DNA of 64,000 bases from NCBI RefSeq assembly GCF_000770635.1, contig NZ_AVBF01000018.1, positions 1 to 64,000 on the forward strand, written 5' to 3'. Source of the DNA: Pontibacillus yanchengensis Y32. Lineage in GTDB: Bacteria; Bacillota; Bacilli; Bacillales; BH030062. Of the stretch, positions 43,021 through 51,811 are shown in pieces. The notes under the pieces were generated by a model. The model searched no databases and was not told the DNA's origin. It saw nothing but the letters and a program-made list of their open reading frames with translations. Made by a program: the position numbers and the translations under genes. Within the stretch, counting starts at the first letter, position 1; every line of letters begins with the position of its first letter.

Positions 43021-44433
43021 TTATTTGTTCTTTTTATTAGAGTTTTCATGCCATTTTTTCTTGTTATTGTGCTTGCCCTTTTGCTTCCACTTATGGTGGT
43101 TTGGTTTATTTTTTCCTTTTTTGTCATTCCATTTCTTATCTTTCTCTTGTTTGTGTTTGCTTTTGTTTTTCCAAGATTTATTTTTATCTTTCTTCTTTTT
43201 CGCTTGACCAGGTGGTTCTTCCTGCGAGTGTTTTGAATTATTTATTTTCGTCTCTTTTTTTTTATTTGCTTGGTTTTCTTCTTGTTTCGTTTGTAAAAAA
43301 TCAGACTCCTCCTCAATCCTCTTGCGGAGTAGTGACCGGAACTCATCCATGTTACCAGAGTCCTTTACCTTCTTGACAATACCAGGAGGAAGAGCGTTTA
43401 GTATATTATCATCGTGTATGTTTAATTTTTTCGCTTGACCAGGAGGGAGCTTTTCCAACAACTGTTTTGCAGAGTATTGTTGGGCTTCCTTCTTCTGTTC
43501 AACGTTTCTCTGCTTAGTTTCAGCAGTTGAATCTTTTTCCTTACTATCTTGTTGTTCGTTCTCTATCTGTTTCGATTCTTTAGATTCAGTCTGTTCTGAA
43601 TCTGTATTTTGTTTATCTTCTGTAGAATCCGATTGTTCTGAAGGTAAGTTGTTAGAGTTTGATGAATCTGTTTTATTTGAATCACTGGAACTTTTGTAAA
43701 AAGATTGTATGATTTCTTGTTCCTTTTGATTCACATTCGATGATGTAGATACAGAGTTAGTTGTCTTCTCAGTAGGTTGCATAACTGATTGAGCATATAA
43801 TTCATTCATCGATTTTCGTTCTTGTTGGGCTTGCTTTCGGATTTCTTTTGGAACCTCAAACGTGGCAATCGTTACGGCTTGAGGATTTGTTTGTATATAT
43901 TCATCTATACTTTTTGTAATTTCTTTTCCTTGTGTGCTGTTTCCATCATAGCTTACACCAATCATGACTTGTTTGTTTTGATTCATTAAGCCGGCATCCT
44001 GCCCTTTTTGAATAATGGTTACAGTCACTTTTTCAACGGCTTTATTTTTCCAGTCTGACAGTGTTTCAAGAAATGAACTCGCATCATCATTTAATGCCGT
44101 CATATCAATGACATTCATATTATGATTGACTTTCAACTCAAGACTAGGGTTCATATCTATATTCACATAAGCATAAGCTTGGTTGGAATCATACCACGAA
44201 TATAACGGTAGGATGGCAATTAATAACGCCGTTACCATAGCAATAAAACGCACATTGAGTTTTAGATTCCTGGGAAAAAAACCGAATAGTTTATTTCTCT
44301 CTGGTAAAGGTTCGAATTGCACTTCGTCACCCGGTATATTTTCAGTCAATGGTTTTGCCTTATGGAACGTGCCATCTCTACCCATAACGACGGAATACCG
44401 ACGATGTTGCTCCATGATGATTCCTTTTCTCAA
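43021..44433 (-). CDS. rsgI: Anti-sigma-I factor RsgI
   Basis: 470 residues. The N-terminal cytoplasmic RsgI domain starts MRKGIIMEQHRR, matching B. subtilis MRRGIIVE, and binds sigma-I; one membrane helix follows (FIAMVTALLIAILPLY). The outer part has the conserved AYAYVNIDMNPSLELKVN region, then a Ser/Asp/Glu/Gln-rich linker and a very basic Lys/Asn-rich tail with two PPGQAKK and one PPGIVKK motifs. The start is TTG at 44433, overlapping the sigI stop by 4 nt; an ATG at 44415 with AAAGGA is the alternative. No carbohydrate-binding sensor as in clostridial RsgI. Confidence 0.92.
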   Translation of the reverse strand: MRKGIIMEQHRRYSVVMGRDGTFHKAKPLTENIPGDEVQFEPLPERNKLFGFFPRNLKLNVRFIAMVTALLIAILPLYSWYDSNQAYAYVNIDMNPSLELKVNHNMNVIDMTALNDDASSFLETLSDWKNKAVEKVTVTIIQKGQDAGLMNQNKQVMIGVSYDGNSTQGKEITKSIDEYIQTNPQAVTIATFEVPKEIRKQAQQERKSMNELYAQSVMQPTEKTTNSVSTSSNVNQKEQEIIQSFYKSSSDSNKTDSSNSNNLPSEQSDSTEDKQNTDSEQTESKESKQIENEQQDSKEKDSTAETKQRNVEQKKEAQQYSAKQLLEKLPPGQAKKLNIHDDNILNALPPGIVKKVKDSGNMDEFRSLLRKRIEEESDFLQTKQEENQANKKKETKINNSKHSQEEPPGQAKKKKDKNKSWKNKSKHKQEKDKKWNDKKGKNKPNHHKWKQKGKHNNKKKWHENSNKKNK

Positions 44434-45170
44434 AGGCCCACCCCCCTAATATAATCTTTCAGGTAAACGTAATCTTCATGCAAAATGATGAAAATCGCTA
44501 AGATGAATTTGCGATTACGTTCTAAGGTTTTTTTACTTACCTCTACTTTGTCAGCCAAAAGTTTCATAGGAAGTTTACGCTTCTCTAGAACAAAGTCTCT
44601 AAGTTGGTCATCGTTGTAAATCGTGCGAGCTACTTTGATAGCTGACTCCCGAGCATCTCTATGCTTGGGGGACACAGTAGTAAGCTCTTCAAAAGACAAT
44701 TTATACGTTTTTAACTTCTCTGTAAAATCATGAATTTCAATACGTCTATACCAGCTCTCCGTTTCAAGATCATAGCGATCTCTAGCTGCTTTAACCTCTT
44801 GAGGATTTTCCATTTGTTCCTCGTCATCATATTCTTGATCAATCGAGGCAACTACTGGGTTATTTTGATCATTTCTTATATAATCAATAACCTTCCTCTT
44901 CACAACGAGCTTGGCAAAAGAGAGAAAAGAACTCCCTTTCTCTCTTGAATAAGATTGGATGGCTTCGTGAAATGCCATCAAACCTATACTGAATTCATCA
45001 TCTTTTGAAGGATCGATATATCGTTTGCAAACTTCAGAGACACTTTTGGCGATAAAAGGTTGATATTGTTTGAGGAGATGATTTTGTGCTTCTTCATCGC
45101 CATCCTGCGCAAGGGTGACGAGTTCTTCGAGGCTATCATCTCCGTCTTTTTTAAACAGACGTCTGATCAA
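44430..45170 (-). CDS. sigI: RNA polymerase sigma factor SigI
   Basis: 246 residues. Region 2 is clear (LLKQYQPFIAKSVSEVCKRYIDPSKDDEFSIGLMAFHEAIQSY, then FLSFAKLVVKRKVIDYIRND) and the C-terminal helix-turn-helix is the SigI type (LADKVEVSKKTLERNRKFILAIFIIL). In B. subtilis it is induced by heat and envelope stress and held by RsgI. The start is TTG at 45170, 5 nt or so after GGAGGTGATAAAGG, aligned with other SigI proteins. A sigma-I-type promoter lies in front, implying autoregulation. Confidence 0.94.
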   Translation of the reverse strand: MIRRLFKKDGDDSLEELVTLAQDGDEEAQNHLLKQYQPFIAKSVSEVCKRYIDPSKDDEFSIGLMAFHEAIQSYSREKGSSFLSFAKLVVKRKVIDYIRNDQNNPVVASIDQEYDDEEQMENPQEVKAARDRYDLETESWYRRIEIHDFTEKLKTYKLSFEELTTVSPKHRDARESAIKVARTIYNDDQLRDFVLEKRKLPMKLLADKVEVSKKTLERNRKFILAIFIILHEDYVYLKDYIRGVGL

Positions 45171-45198
45171 CCTTTATCACCTCCAGCTATTTATAATT

Positions 45199-45228
45199 TT
45201 CGTTTTATTTGAATTATTTTTGGGTGGT
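45199..45228 (-). promoter_or_regulatory. sigI: Sigma-I-type promoter of sigI-rsgI
   Basis: On the minus strand ACCACCCAAAAAT (CCACCC at 45227-45222) and CGAAA ending at 45198 (CGAA 45202-45199) match the known sigma-I elements, a C-rich -35 with following A's and a CGAA -10. Confidence 0.6.
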
Positions 45229-45485
45229 GACATTTACTTTTTTTCATTTTTGTTACAAAAAGATTTCACCCATTGTCATATTCAATACATGTTTTTCCTA
45301 TCATGGCGGGGGTTGAGCCACTTTCAATATGGGTATCATACACCATATAGAAGGTGTTATCTACCGTTTTTTCAATCCATTTATTAACATTGTATATAAG
45401 CCTTATATGATAAAGGAAAAGTGGGGTACCTATTTCTATCGTTTCTTTTCCTACCATGTTCTATAATCAATAAAGATTAAAATGT
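45229..45485. other. Gene-free gap between sigI and the protease gene
   Basis: Together with the terminator at 45486 this spans about 430 bp. No convincing ORF, repeat or RNA was seen; short ORFs here lack ribosome binding sites. Confidence 0.5.
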
Positions 45486-45514
45486 AAAAAAACTACCTGC
45501 GAAAGGTAGTTTTT
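45486..45514 (-). terminator. Terminator of the serine protease gene
   Basis: AAACTACCT / AGGTAGTTT with a short loop and T-runs on both strands, 85 nt past the protease stop. Confidence 0.75.
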
Positions 45515-45598
45515 CAGTCTCTATATCTATTCGTTACATCACAAGGAAGTATGTCGTTTGTTAAATATACAAATTTCTAGTGTTACCATTATTTCACA

Positions 45599-46447
45599 CT
45601 ATTGAATTTCATCTAAGCTCTGATCCTCTAGATTCTCTATTTTTTGATGGTAATACGAAATTGGAATAGCCAATCCGACCTTACCATGTTGTTCACGTTT
45701 AATTGTTGCAAAAACAACAGCTATAACCTCTCCTTGCATATTGATCACGGGACTTCCACTATTTCCATGATAAATCGGGGCATCGAGCATGAGAACTTCC
45801 TGCTCCCAATCATCCAAACTCGTGTAGCCAATCACTTCTCCTTCGTTCGCAATTCCAGTGAAACGCATTGGATTGCCTATAAAGTACACATGCTCCCTTT
45901 TCTCGAATGATGTCTCTTCGGCTAGTGGCAACGAGGGGAGTGCTTCTACTTTTTGACCATCTACTCGCTTAGCTTTCAATAAAGCCAGGTCAACATCTTC
46001 AAATTCAGCTACCACTTCACCTTGGAAAAGCCCTGCTTCTGGATAGGCTAGGGAGACCTTTTCCCCATTATCAATCACATGGTGGTTCGTTATGATATAC
46101 CCATCTTGTGAAATGGAAAAGCCAGTTCCTTTTGACTTTCCTGATTCAACAACAACGATGGACTTTTGATAGGTATTAATATCCGAATTAGTCGACAATT
46201 GAGCAGATTTAAAGAGAAAGTCAACAGCAGGTAAGGAAAACGTGTTTGGTATAACGGCTATAACGTTAATAAACATCATAATGGCAATTAACCAAAACGC
46301 CCACTTTGGAAAGACAGGTCCTTTTTTCTCCGGTTTAGGCTTACGCTTCTCTTCTTCCAGTAATTCCATTAATTCCTCATCTTCGAACTCTTCATACAAG
46401 TCATCATCTATCATATCTGAGTTGTTATTCTTTCTTTCTTCACTCAT
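45599..46447 (-). CDS. Membrane-anchored trypsin-like serine protease without PDZ domain
   Basis: 282 residues. A strongly acidic cytoplasmic part (DDDLYEEFEDEELMELLEEE) is followed by a membrane helix (WAFWLIAIMMFINVIAVI, residues 49-66) and an HtrA-like protease domain facing outward: H123 in TNHHVI, D153 in DVDLALL, S230 in GNSGSP. It stops before any PDZ domain, so it is shorter than HtrA/HtrB of B. subtilis (about 450 aa). A role in envelope protein quality control is likely, but the substrate is unknown. AAAGGGAG lies 7 nt before the ATG. Confidence 0.87.
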   Translation of the reverse strand: MSEERKNNNSDMIDDDLYEEFEDEELMELLEEEKRKPKPEKKGPVFPKWAFWLIAIMMFINVIAVIPNTFSLPAVDFLFKSAQLSTNSDINTYQKSIVVVESGKSKGTGFSISQDGYIITNHHVIDNGEKVSLAYPEAGLFQGEVVAEFEDVDLALLKAKRVDGQKVEALPSLPLAEETSFEKREHVYFIGNPMRFTGIANEGEVIGYTSLDDWEQEVLMLDAPIYHGNSGSPVINMQGEVIAVVFATIKREQHGKVGLAIPISYYHQKIENLEDQSLDEIQ

Positions 46448-46510
46448 AGTAATCTCCCTTTAAGCTATATGACATTAGATAAGGCATCATATAATTTTTA
46501 TTTTACCACC

Positions 46511-46831
46511 TTTGGTTCAAATGTGAGAAATTTGTTGGCTATTTGATGTAAAAGATATTCTGTAATAGCCCCATTATCTTGAAGACTTGGAATCGAGATA
46601 TTATGGGGAAAGAGAGATGTTTCCGTTGTTTTAATCAGAGAAAAGATGGGCCGGGAAATAGCTCGCTTTCCTGCGGACGAACGGTCGAGTCTCCTCGGGC
46701 CAAAATGCGGCCCTGTGGGGTCTCGACACATCCGTTTTTCCGCGGGAGTCTCGCCATTTCCCGGCCCATCTTTGTGTTCGTTTGGTTTAACGGAAACATC
46801 GCCATATGTTGAAGTTCGAACCAAATAGCCA
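46511..46831. repeat. Nested palindromic element A
   Basis: Inner 18-bp perfect arms AAAGATGGGCCGGGAAAT (46642-46659) and its inverted copy (46756-46773) enclose a GC-rich core with GGTCGAGTCTCC and GGGTCTCGACAC. Middle arms GATGTTTCCGTT (46616-46627) and AACGGAAACATC (46789-46800) and outer arms TGGCTATTTG/CAAATAGCCA and TTTGGTTC/GAACCAAA extend it to 320 bp. No protein coding; its GC content is far above that of the surroundings. Confidence 0.9.
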
Positions 46832-46996
46832 GAAGCTCGTTACTAGGCATAGAAATATCTGAGTGGGAATTCTTAAGAAGTATTCAATATTTAGAGCTAA
46901 ACTGTGTCATAGCATCATTAATCCTTTGCTCGTACTTATTATGGGGGTTATTGCAGCTACTAAGTAAAATTTGTAGAACCCTTGCAAAATCAGGCT
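46832..46996. other. Gap between the two palindromic elements
   Basis: AT-rich sequence without an ORF, RNA or repeat that I recognise. With elements A and B it forms a gene-free stretch of about 1 kb. Confidence 0.5.
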
Positions 46997-47174
46997 ATGT
47001 TTTCGTTCCTCCCAACAACAACAAAGGTGGCCTGGGAACGACGAGACTCCCGCCGGAGAAAGAGGTAGGCAAGATCCCCTGAGGACGTTTCCCCCGAAGG
47101 TAGCTTGCCAGCTCGCCGGCAGGACGCGAGTTGTTCCCAGGCCACCTTTATACCATCTAAAGCAACGGAAACAT
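46997..47174. repeat. Nested palindromic element B
   Basis: Inner 17-bp perfect arms AAAGGTGGCCTGGGAAC (47023-47039) and inverted copy (47133-47149), middle arms ATGTTTTCGTT (46997-47007) and AACGGAAACAT (47164-47174). The core (GACGAGACTCCCGCCGG ... GCCGGCAGGACGCGAG) is related in design and partly in sequence to element A. Confidence 0.9.
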
Positions 47175-47277
47175 CCCTCTAACCCAAATTATCTCGAATC
47201 CAAGTCTTCAAGATTATGCCTCTTATCCTGAATAACTCCTTTATTCCAATTACTCTTCATCAAACCTTCCTAACCAA

Positions 47278-47312
47278 AAAAAGATAGATGCCGAATGCAT
47301 CTATCTTTTTCA
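47278..47312 (-). terminator. Terminator of bmrCD
   Basis: AAAAGATAGATGC / GCATCTATCTTTT stem with T-runs on both strands. It lies beyond repeat copy 4, about 215 nt past the bmrD stop. Confidence 0.8.
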
Positions 47313-47523
47313 TTGTTGTCTAGGAAATTATAAAATTTAATGCTTGTGTATAACTGAAAAAGTGAAGTAGCCACGTCCAGCTCCAGCGCCCAGCGACTAG
47401 CAAACTTCCTGCACCTCCTTACGATAAGTCAACATCGAATCGCTTGCGCTCTTCGTGTTTCCTTTATCTCATACGGAGCCGTCCATTTTGTACGTCGCTT
47501 AACGGGCGCCCTGAGCTTTTGTT
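47313..47523 (-). repeat. Dispersed 200-bp intergenic repeat, copy 4 (inverted)
   Basis: Reads on the minus strand as AAAAGCTCAGGGCGCCCGTTAAGCGACGTAC ... TAGTCGCTGGGCGCTGGAGCTGGACGTGGC, then the tail with ATACACAAGC. It begins 4 nt after the bmrD stop and ends at the terminator, so it is part of the bmrCD 3' UTR. Confidence 0.92.
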
Positions 47524-47526
47524 CTG

Positions 47527-49560
47527 CTATGAAATTGCCGCTTCTTCCAGTCTTCCTTGTTGCATTTGATACATTTGGAAGTAGATGCCGTTTTCTTTAA
47601 TGAGAGATTCGTGATTTCCTTGTTCTACAATTCTACCGTGATCCAGCACAAATATTTGGTCTGCTTGTTGGATCGTGGATAGGCGGTGTGCGATTACTAG
47701 TGTAGTTCTACCTTTTTTAAGAACATTTAATGCCGCTTGAATGATACCTTCTGTTTCTGTATCAATGTTGGCTGTGGCTTCATCCAATATTAATATAGCC
47801 GGGTCAAACGCCAATGCTCTAGCAAAGGAAATCAGCTGTCGTTCTCCTGCGGATAAAGTGCTCCCTTTTTCTTTCACAGGTTCATCATATTGATTAGGAT
47901 ATTTCTCTACAAAGCGATCAGCACCAACTTCTTGCAATGCTTTTATTGCTCGTTCTCTTGAGATAGAAGGATCCCCCATCGTTACATTAGATAATATCGT
48001 TCCTGTAAAAATAAACGGGTCTTGGAGAACAATTCCCATATGACTTCGTACTTGTTGTCGGGATAAGCTTTGTGTATCCGTTCCATCAATCGAGATAGTA
48101 CCTTTTTGTGGATCATAAAAGCGGAACAGTAAATTCATAACCGAGCTTTTTCCTGAACCTGTGTGGCCAACAAATGCAACGGTTTCCCCTTCTTTTGTTT
48201 GGAAGGAAAGATCTTTTAGTACATAGTCATCTTTTTCATATGCAAAAGAAACATGATCAAACGTAATGTTCCCTCTATAGCGAGGAATGGTTTGATTATT
48301 AACTTCTTCCCCTTCATGGTCCATAAGTTCAAATACACGGCTTGAGGCAACTCGTGCTTGCTCAAGTTGAGATAATTGATTGACGACATCAATAACTGGC
48401 TGAAACAAACGATTTAAATAATCAACAAATGCATAGAGTAAACCTACTGATACGACGCCACCAACTCCCATGGAAGCTCCTCCAAAATACCAGATAAATG
48501 CTACGAAAGCTAAATTTCGTAGAACATTTACTAAATTAAAGGATGTTAGAGAGTTTAAGTTTAATAGTTTATTTTGATAGGTGAAGTGACGCGTGTTCAT
48601 CTCTTCAAATTCTTCTGTCGTTTGTTTTTGTCTCCGAAATGCTTGAATGATTGGCATACCTTGAATCGCTTCATTGATATTACCATTCAAGTCACTAATC
48701 GTTGAACGGATTACATCATTGTACTTACCTGCATATGCCTTATAGAGCTTCATCCAAATCGCCATAATGGGAATAAGCAATAGACAGATTGCAGCTAGCT
48801 TCGCGTTGAGTAGAAATAAAGCGATGTAGATTCCAAACATATAAATCAAACTCGTAACGAATGTTGCTAGCACCTTTTCATACAATTCACGAATCGCCTC
48901 GGTATCATTTGTTACTCGAGCTACTATTTTACCTGCTGGTCGATTGATGAAGTAATTAATTGGTACTCGTTGAATATGAGCAAATACATCTTTTCTCATC
49001 TTCTGTATGATTTTGTTGGAGGATACTTGTAACAAGTAGGTTTGCCAATATTGAAATACAGCTGCAATCAATAGCAACACAACATACAAACCAAGCAACC
49101 ATTTTATTGCACTTGTTTCCGGTTTAAAGAATGCATACAACTCATTCAATTGTAATGCGGTTGCGTTCACTTCTACTTTCTCATCCGGTGTGGTAATCGT
49201 AAGTACCCCATCTGCGAATGATTTATTCCCCTCTGTTGGAGCATCTTCCTCTATAAAGTAATAGCTTTTTCCAGCTTGTAAAATCGTTGCGGTATTTACT
49301 TTTTCATCCGTTGAATCGAGGCGATCAGCTCGTTTGTAAGGATCTCCTTGATATAATACGGTGTGAGAGCCTTCTTCCTCTTGAACCTGATACCAATTTG
49401 CTTCAATCCCAAGAATATGCTCATCAATCAAGCGCTTTGCTATAAATGGTCCTGTCAGTTCAAGTGCGACGGCAATGGTTAAACAAATCAGTCCGATGAA
49501 AATCGTCTTCTTAAACTGCATAGCATATTGAAATAGTCGTTTTTCCGTTGAAGATTTCAT
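47527..49560 (-). CDS. bmrD: Heterodimeric ABC multidrug exporter subunit, BmrD/YheH-like
   Basis: 677 residues: six-helix exporter membrane domain and ATPase with Walker A GHTGSGKSS, signature LSAGERQL, Walker B ILILDEATANID and H-loop IAHRLST. An insert of about 100 residues after the first helix (IEANWYQVQEEEGSHTV ... VNATALQLNELY) forms a large outer domain, as in B. subtilis YheH (673 aa), whose extracellular domain is a hallmark of BmrD. The catalytic Glu after Walker B is present. Its ATG overlaps the bmrC stop (TAATG). GGGAGGTG lies 9 nt upstream. Confidence 0.92.
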   Translation of the reverse strand: MKSSTEKRLFQYAMQFKKTIFIGLICLTIAVALELTGPFIAKRLIDEHILGIEANWYQVQEEEGSHTVLYQGDPYKRADRLDSTDEKVNTATILQAGKSYYFIEEDAPTEGNKSFADGVLTITTPDEKVEVNATALQLNELYAFFKPETSAIKWLLGLYVVLLLIAAVFQYWQTYLLQVSSNKIIQKMRKDVFAHIQRVPINYFINRPAGKIVARVTNDTEAIRELYEKVLATFVTSLIYMFGIYIALFLLNAKLAAICLLLIPIMAIWMKLYKAYAGKYNDVIRSTISDLNGNINEAIQGMPIIQAFRRQKQTTEEFEEMNTRHFTYQNKLLNLNSLTSFNLVNVLRNLAFVAFIWYFGGASMGVGGVVSVGLLYAFVDYLNRLFQPVIDVVNQLSQLEQARVASSRVFELMDHEGEEVNNQTIPRYRGNITFDHVSFAYEKDDYVLKDLSFQTKEGETVAFVGHTGSGKSSVMNLLFRFYDPQKGTISIDGTDTQSLSRQQVRSHMGIVLQDPFIFTGTILSNVTMGDPSISRERAIKALQEVGADRFVEKYPNQYDEPVKEKGSTLSAGERQLISFARALAFDPAILILDEATANIDTETEGIIQAALNVLKKGRTTLVIAHRLSTIQQADQIFVLDHGRIVEQGNHESLIKENGIYFQMYQMQQGRLEEAAIS

Positions 49561-51308
49561 TAGCCGCTCACCTCCCCTGAATCCATTTGTTGTGTGGTGA
49601 ACTGCTCGAAGTACCATCCTTTTTTCTCAATCAACTCTTCATGCGTACCTCGTTCTACAATTTGGCCATCTTCTAACACAATAATTTGATCAGCATGTTG
49701 AACAGCAGATAAGCGGTGCGCAGCAATAAAAGTTGTTTTATCCTTGCGCTCTCGTTTTAAATGCTTAATAATATTCGCTTCCGTCTTACCATCGACTGCG
49801 GATAAGGAATCATCTAATATCAAAATTTCCGGATTCATAATGAGAGCTCTTGCTAGGGATACACGTTGCTTTTGTCCCCCTGATAAAGTGACTCCACTTT
49901 CTCCAACCTTCGTGTCCAATCCTTGCGGTAAGTTATCGATATCGTCCTTCAAATAGGCCAATTCTAAGATTCTTTCAATCTCCGAATCCTCCGCCCCATC
50001 TTGACCAAATTGAATATTTTCTCGAACCGTCTTCGAAAATAGAATTTGATCTTGTGGCACATATCCAATCCATCCTCTTGTTACGTCTAAAGCAATGTCA
50101 TGAATAGATGTATCAGATATCGATAAGTTCCCTTTCATACCAGGGTAATCTCGTAACAATTGTTTAAATAATGTCGTCTTACCTGCTCCTGTTTTACCTA
50201 CAACCCCAATTGTATCTCCGCGTTGTACCGCTAATTGAATACTTTTGAGCTGTGCTTGCTCTGTATCAGGGTATTGAAACGTCACCTGATCAAAAGCAAT
50301 CGTTTGAGGAAGAGGAACTTTCCTTGGCTCAGTTGGATCTTCTACATCTGCTTTGTAGCCAAGTGTTTCATTCACCCTATCTAGAGATGCATTCCCTCGC
50401 TGCATGACATTGATCAATTCACCTACAGCGAACATTGGCCAAATAAGCATACCAAGATATACATTAAATGAAACAAGCTGTCCGAGTGTAATTACATTCG
50501 TAAATACAAGCGATGCCCCGTACCCTAAACCAATCGTATAAGAAATACCTACTAAAACCTTAATCGTTGGTTCGAACATGGCATCAATTTTCGCGACGGC
50601 GACATTTTTATCATAGACATCTTCTGTCATCTCATGAAATCGCTTCTCATCCTGCCCTTCTTGGACAAACGCACGAATAACACGCACACCACGTATGGAC
50701 TCAAGAACATCATCATTCATATCACCAAAAGCATCCTGAGCTTTTGTGAACCGCTCGTGAATCGTTTTTCCATATCGATTCATAATAAGGGCCATTATTG
50801 GAAGTGGAATTAGGGCAGCTAACGTTAGTTGCCAGCTTATCGTAATCGCCATAACGCCGATAATCATAATCATGAAAAAAGTAGAATCCACTAGTGTCAA
50901 AATACCGAATCCCGTTGTCATGGACAGTGCTTTCAAATCATTGGTGGACCTAGCCATTAGATCTCCCGTACGATATTTCCCAAAAAAAGTTGGCGTCATC
51001 GAAAGGAAATGTTGCATTAATTTCGAGCGAACTTTCCGTTCCAAAATAAATGCTCCACCAAAAAGCAAATTCACCCAATAATAAGAAACCACGTAACTTA
51101 CTACAATAATAAGCCCATACCAGAGCAATAATTCCATTAAACGTCCTGTTGTTAATGTTTCAAACTGAATCGCGTCAATTGCCATCCCGATAATTTTCGG
51201 AGGGATAATGTCGATTGCACTTACAAAAATCAACATGATGATTGCTGATGTGTACCGAATCCAATGATCCTTAAAAAACCACTGGAGTTTTCCTAAAACT
51301 GAAAACAT
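49560..51308 (-). CDS. bmrC: Heterodimeric ABC multidrug exporter subunit, BmrC/YheI-like
   Basis: 582 residues: six helices, then an ATPase with Walker A GKTGAGKTT, signature LSGGQKQR, and Walker B ILILDDSLSAVD, where Asp replaces the catalytic Glu. This degenerate site is typical of the BmrC half of asymmetric exporters, while the partner keeps Glu. In B. subtilis BmrCD is induced by ribosome-targeting antibiotics through the bmrB leader; here too an attenuator leader precedes the gene. AAGGTG lies 5 nt before the ATG at 51308; the 7-residue extension upstream is not used. Confidence 0.93.
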   Translation of the reverse strand: MFSVLGKLQWFFKDHWIRYTSAIIMLIFVSAIDIIPPKIIGMAIDAIQFETLTTGRLMELLLWYGLIIVVSYVVSYYWVNLLFGGAFILERKVRSKLMQHFLSMTPTFFGKYRTGDLMARSTNDLKALSMTTGFGILTLVDSTFFMIMIIGVMAITISWQLTLAALIPLPIMALIMNRYGKTIHERFTKAQDAFGDMNDDVLESIRGVRVIRAFVQEGQDEKRFHEMTEDVYDKNVAVAKIDAMFEPTIKVLVGISYTIGLGYGASLVFTNVITLGQLVSFNVYLGMLIWPMFAVGELINVMQRGNASLDRVNETLGYKADVEDPTEPRKVPLPQTIAFDQVTFQYPDTEQAQLKSIQLAVQRGDTIGVVGKTGAGKTTLFKQLLRDYPGMKGNLSISDTSIHDIALDVTRGWIGYVPQDQILFSKTVRENIQFGQDGAEDSEIERILELAYLKDDIDNLPQGLDTKVGESGVTLSGGQKQRVSLARALIMNPEILILDDSLSAVDGKTEANIIKHLKRERKDKTTFIAAHRLSAVQHADQIIVLEDGQIVERGTHEELIEKKGWYFEQFTTQQMDSGEVSG

Positions 51309-51339
51309 ACGTTCACCTTCTTTTCCCAATATTCATTTG

Positions 51340-51396
51340 TTATCCGCCTGTTGCCTTCCAATCCTTTACTACCTTTCTTACTGAACAATTGCTCAT
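51340..51396 (-). CDS. Second leader ORF (18 codons) upstream of bmrC
   Basis: ATG at 51396 with an excellent AAAAGGAGG 8 nt upstream encodes MSNCSVRKVVKDWKATGG and stops at 51340, 32 nt before bmrC. It lies after both terminators, so it is only transcribed on read-through. Not recognised; it could couple or tune bmrC translation. Confidence 0.6.
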   Translation of the reverse strand: MSNCSVRKVVKDWKATGG

Positions 51397-51448
51397 GTGT
51401 AACTCCTCCTTTTAGAATGTTTATATAAAGCTTGAAGCCTTATAACAA

Positions 51449-51480
51449 TAAAAAAACGCATACGTCCGGTGACGTATGCG
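51449..51480 (-). terminator. Second leader terminator of bmrCD
   Basis: A 10-bp perfect stem CGCATACGTC / GACGTATGCG with loop CGGT and a minus-strand run of seven T's. Second of two tandem terminators before bmrC. Confidence 0.92.
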
Positions 51481-51484
51481 AGCA

Positions 51485-51518
51485 TAAAAAAGGGTCACGA
51501 ACATAGGCGTGACCCTTT
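51485..51518 (-). terminator. First leader terminator of bmrCD
   Basis: An 11-bp perfect stem (51489-51499 with 51508-51518) and a minus-strand T-run. The ascending arm AAAGGGTCACG can instead pair with GTGACCTT inside the upstream leader ORF (51575-51568), an alternative antiterminator. Confidence 0.92.
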
Positions 51519-51543
51519 ACGTACAGTTGTAGCTCCTTTTATC

Positions 51544-51618
51544 CTACTGACACAAGAATAAAGAGGGAAGGTCACTTATATTATTCAATTCATGGCAATC
51601 AAACTTTGAAATCAACAT
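51544..51618 (-). CDS. Leader peptide ORF (24 codons) of the bmrCD attenuator, BmrB-like role
   Basis: ATG at 51618, preceded by AAAAGGGAGG with 7-nt spacing, encodes MLISKFDCHELNNISDLPSLFLCQ and stops with TAG at 51544, 25 nt before the first terminator. The codons for S-D-L (AGT GAC CTT) include the bases that can pair with the ascending arm of that terminator. A ribosome stalled early would leave them free, letting the antiterminator form. This is the logic of B. subtilis bmrB, although the peptide is shorter (24 against 54 codons) and the sequence is not evidently related. Confidence 0.75.
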   Translation of the reverse strand: MLISKFDCHELNNISDLPSLFLCQ

Positions 51619-51811
51619 AATGTAACCTCCCTTTTATTCGTAAGATGTACAAAGTATATAATTTTCAAAATCTTAAGTCAACAACTTCAGGAAAACTTTT
51701 CTACTTTTTTACTATATGAACGTGTAATAAGTTTAGAACGGTAAATGCCTACCCTTTTAAAAATTCTGGGTACACAATATATGCTGTTCTTATAAAGCAC
51801 AGCACAACAAG

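Noticed and set aside
43025-43376. Hydrophobic plus-strand ORFs opposite the rsgI tail
   Set aside because: Phe/Leu-rich shadows of the Lys/Asn-rich coding strand.
46498-46850. Several overlapping ORFs of 60-108 codons on both strands
   Set aside because: They run through palindromic element A and mirror each other because of the inverted arms; no ribosome binding site.
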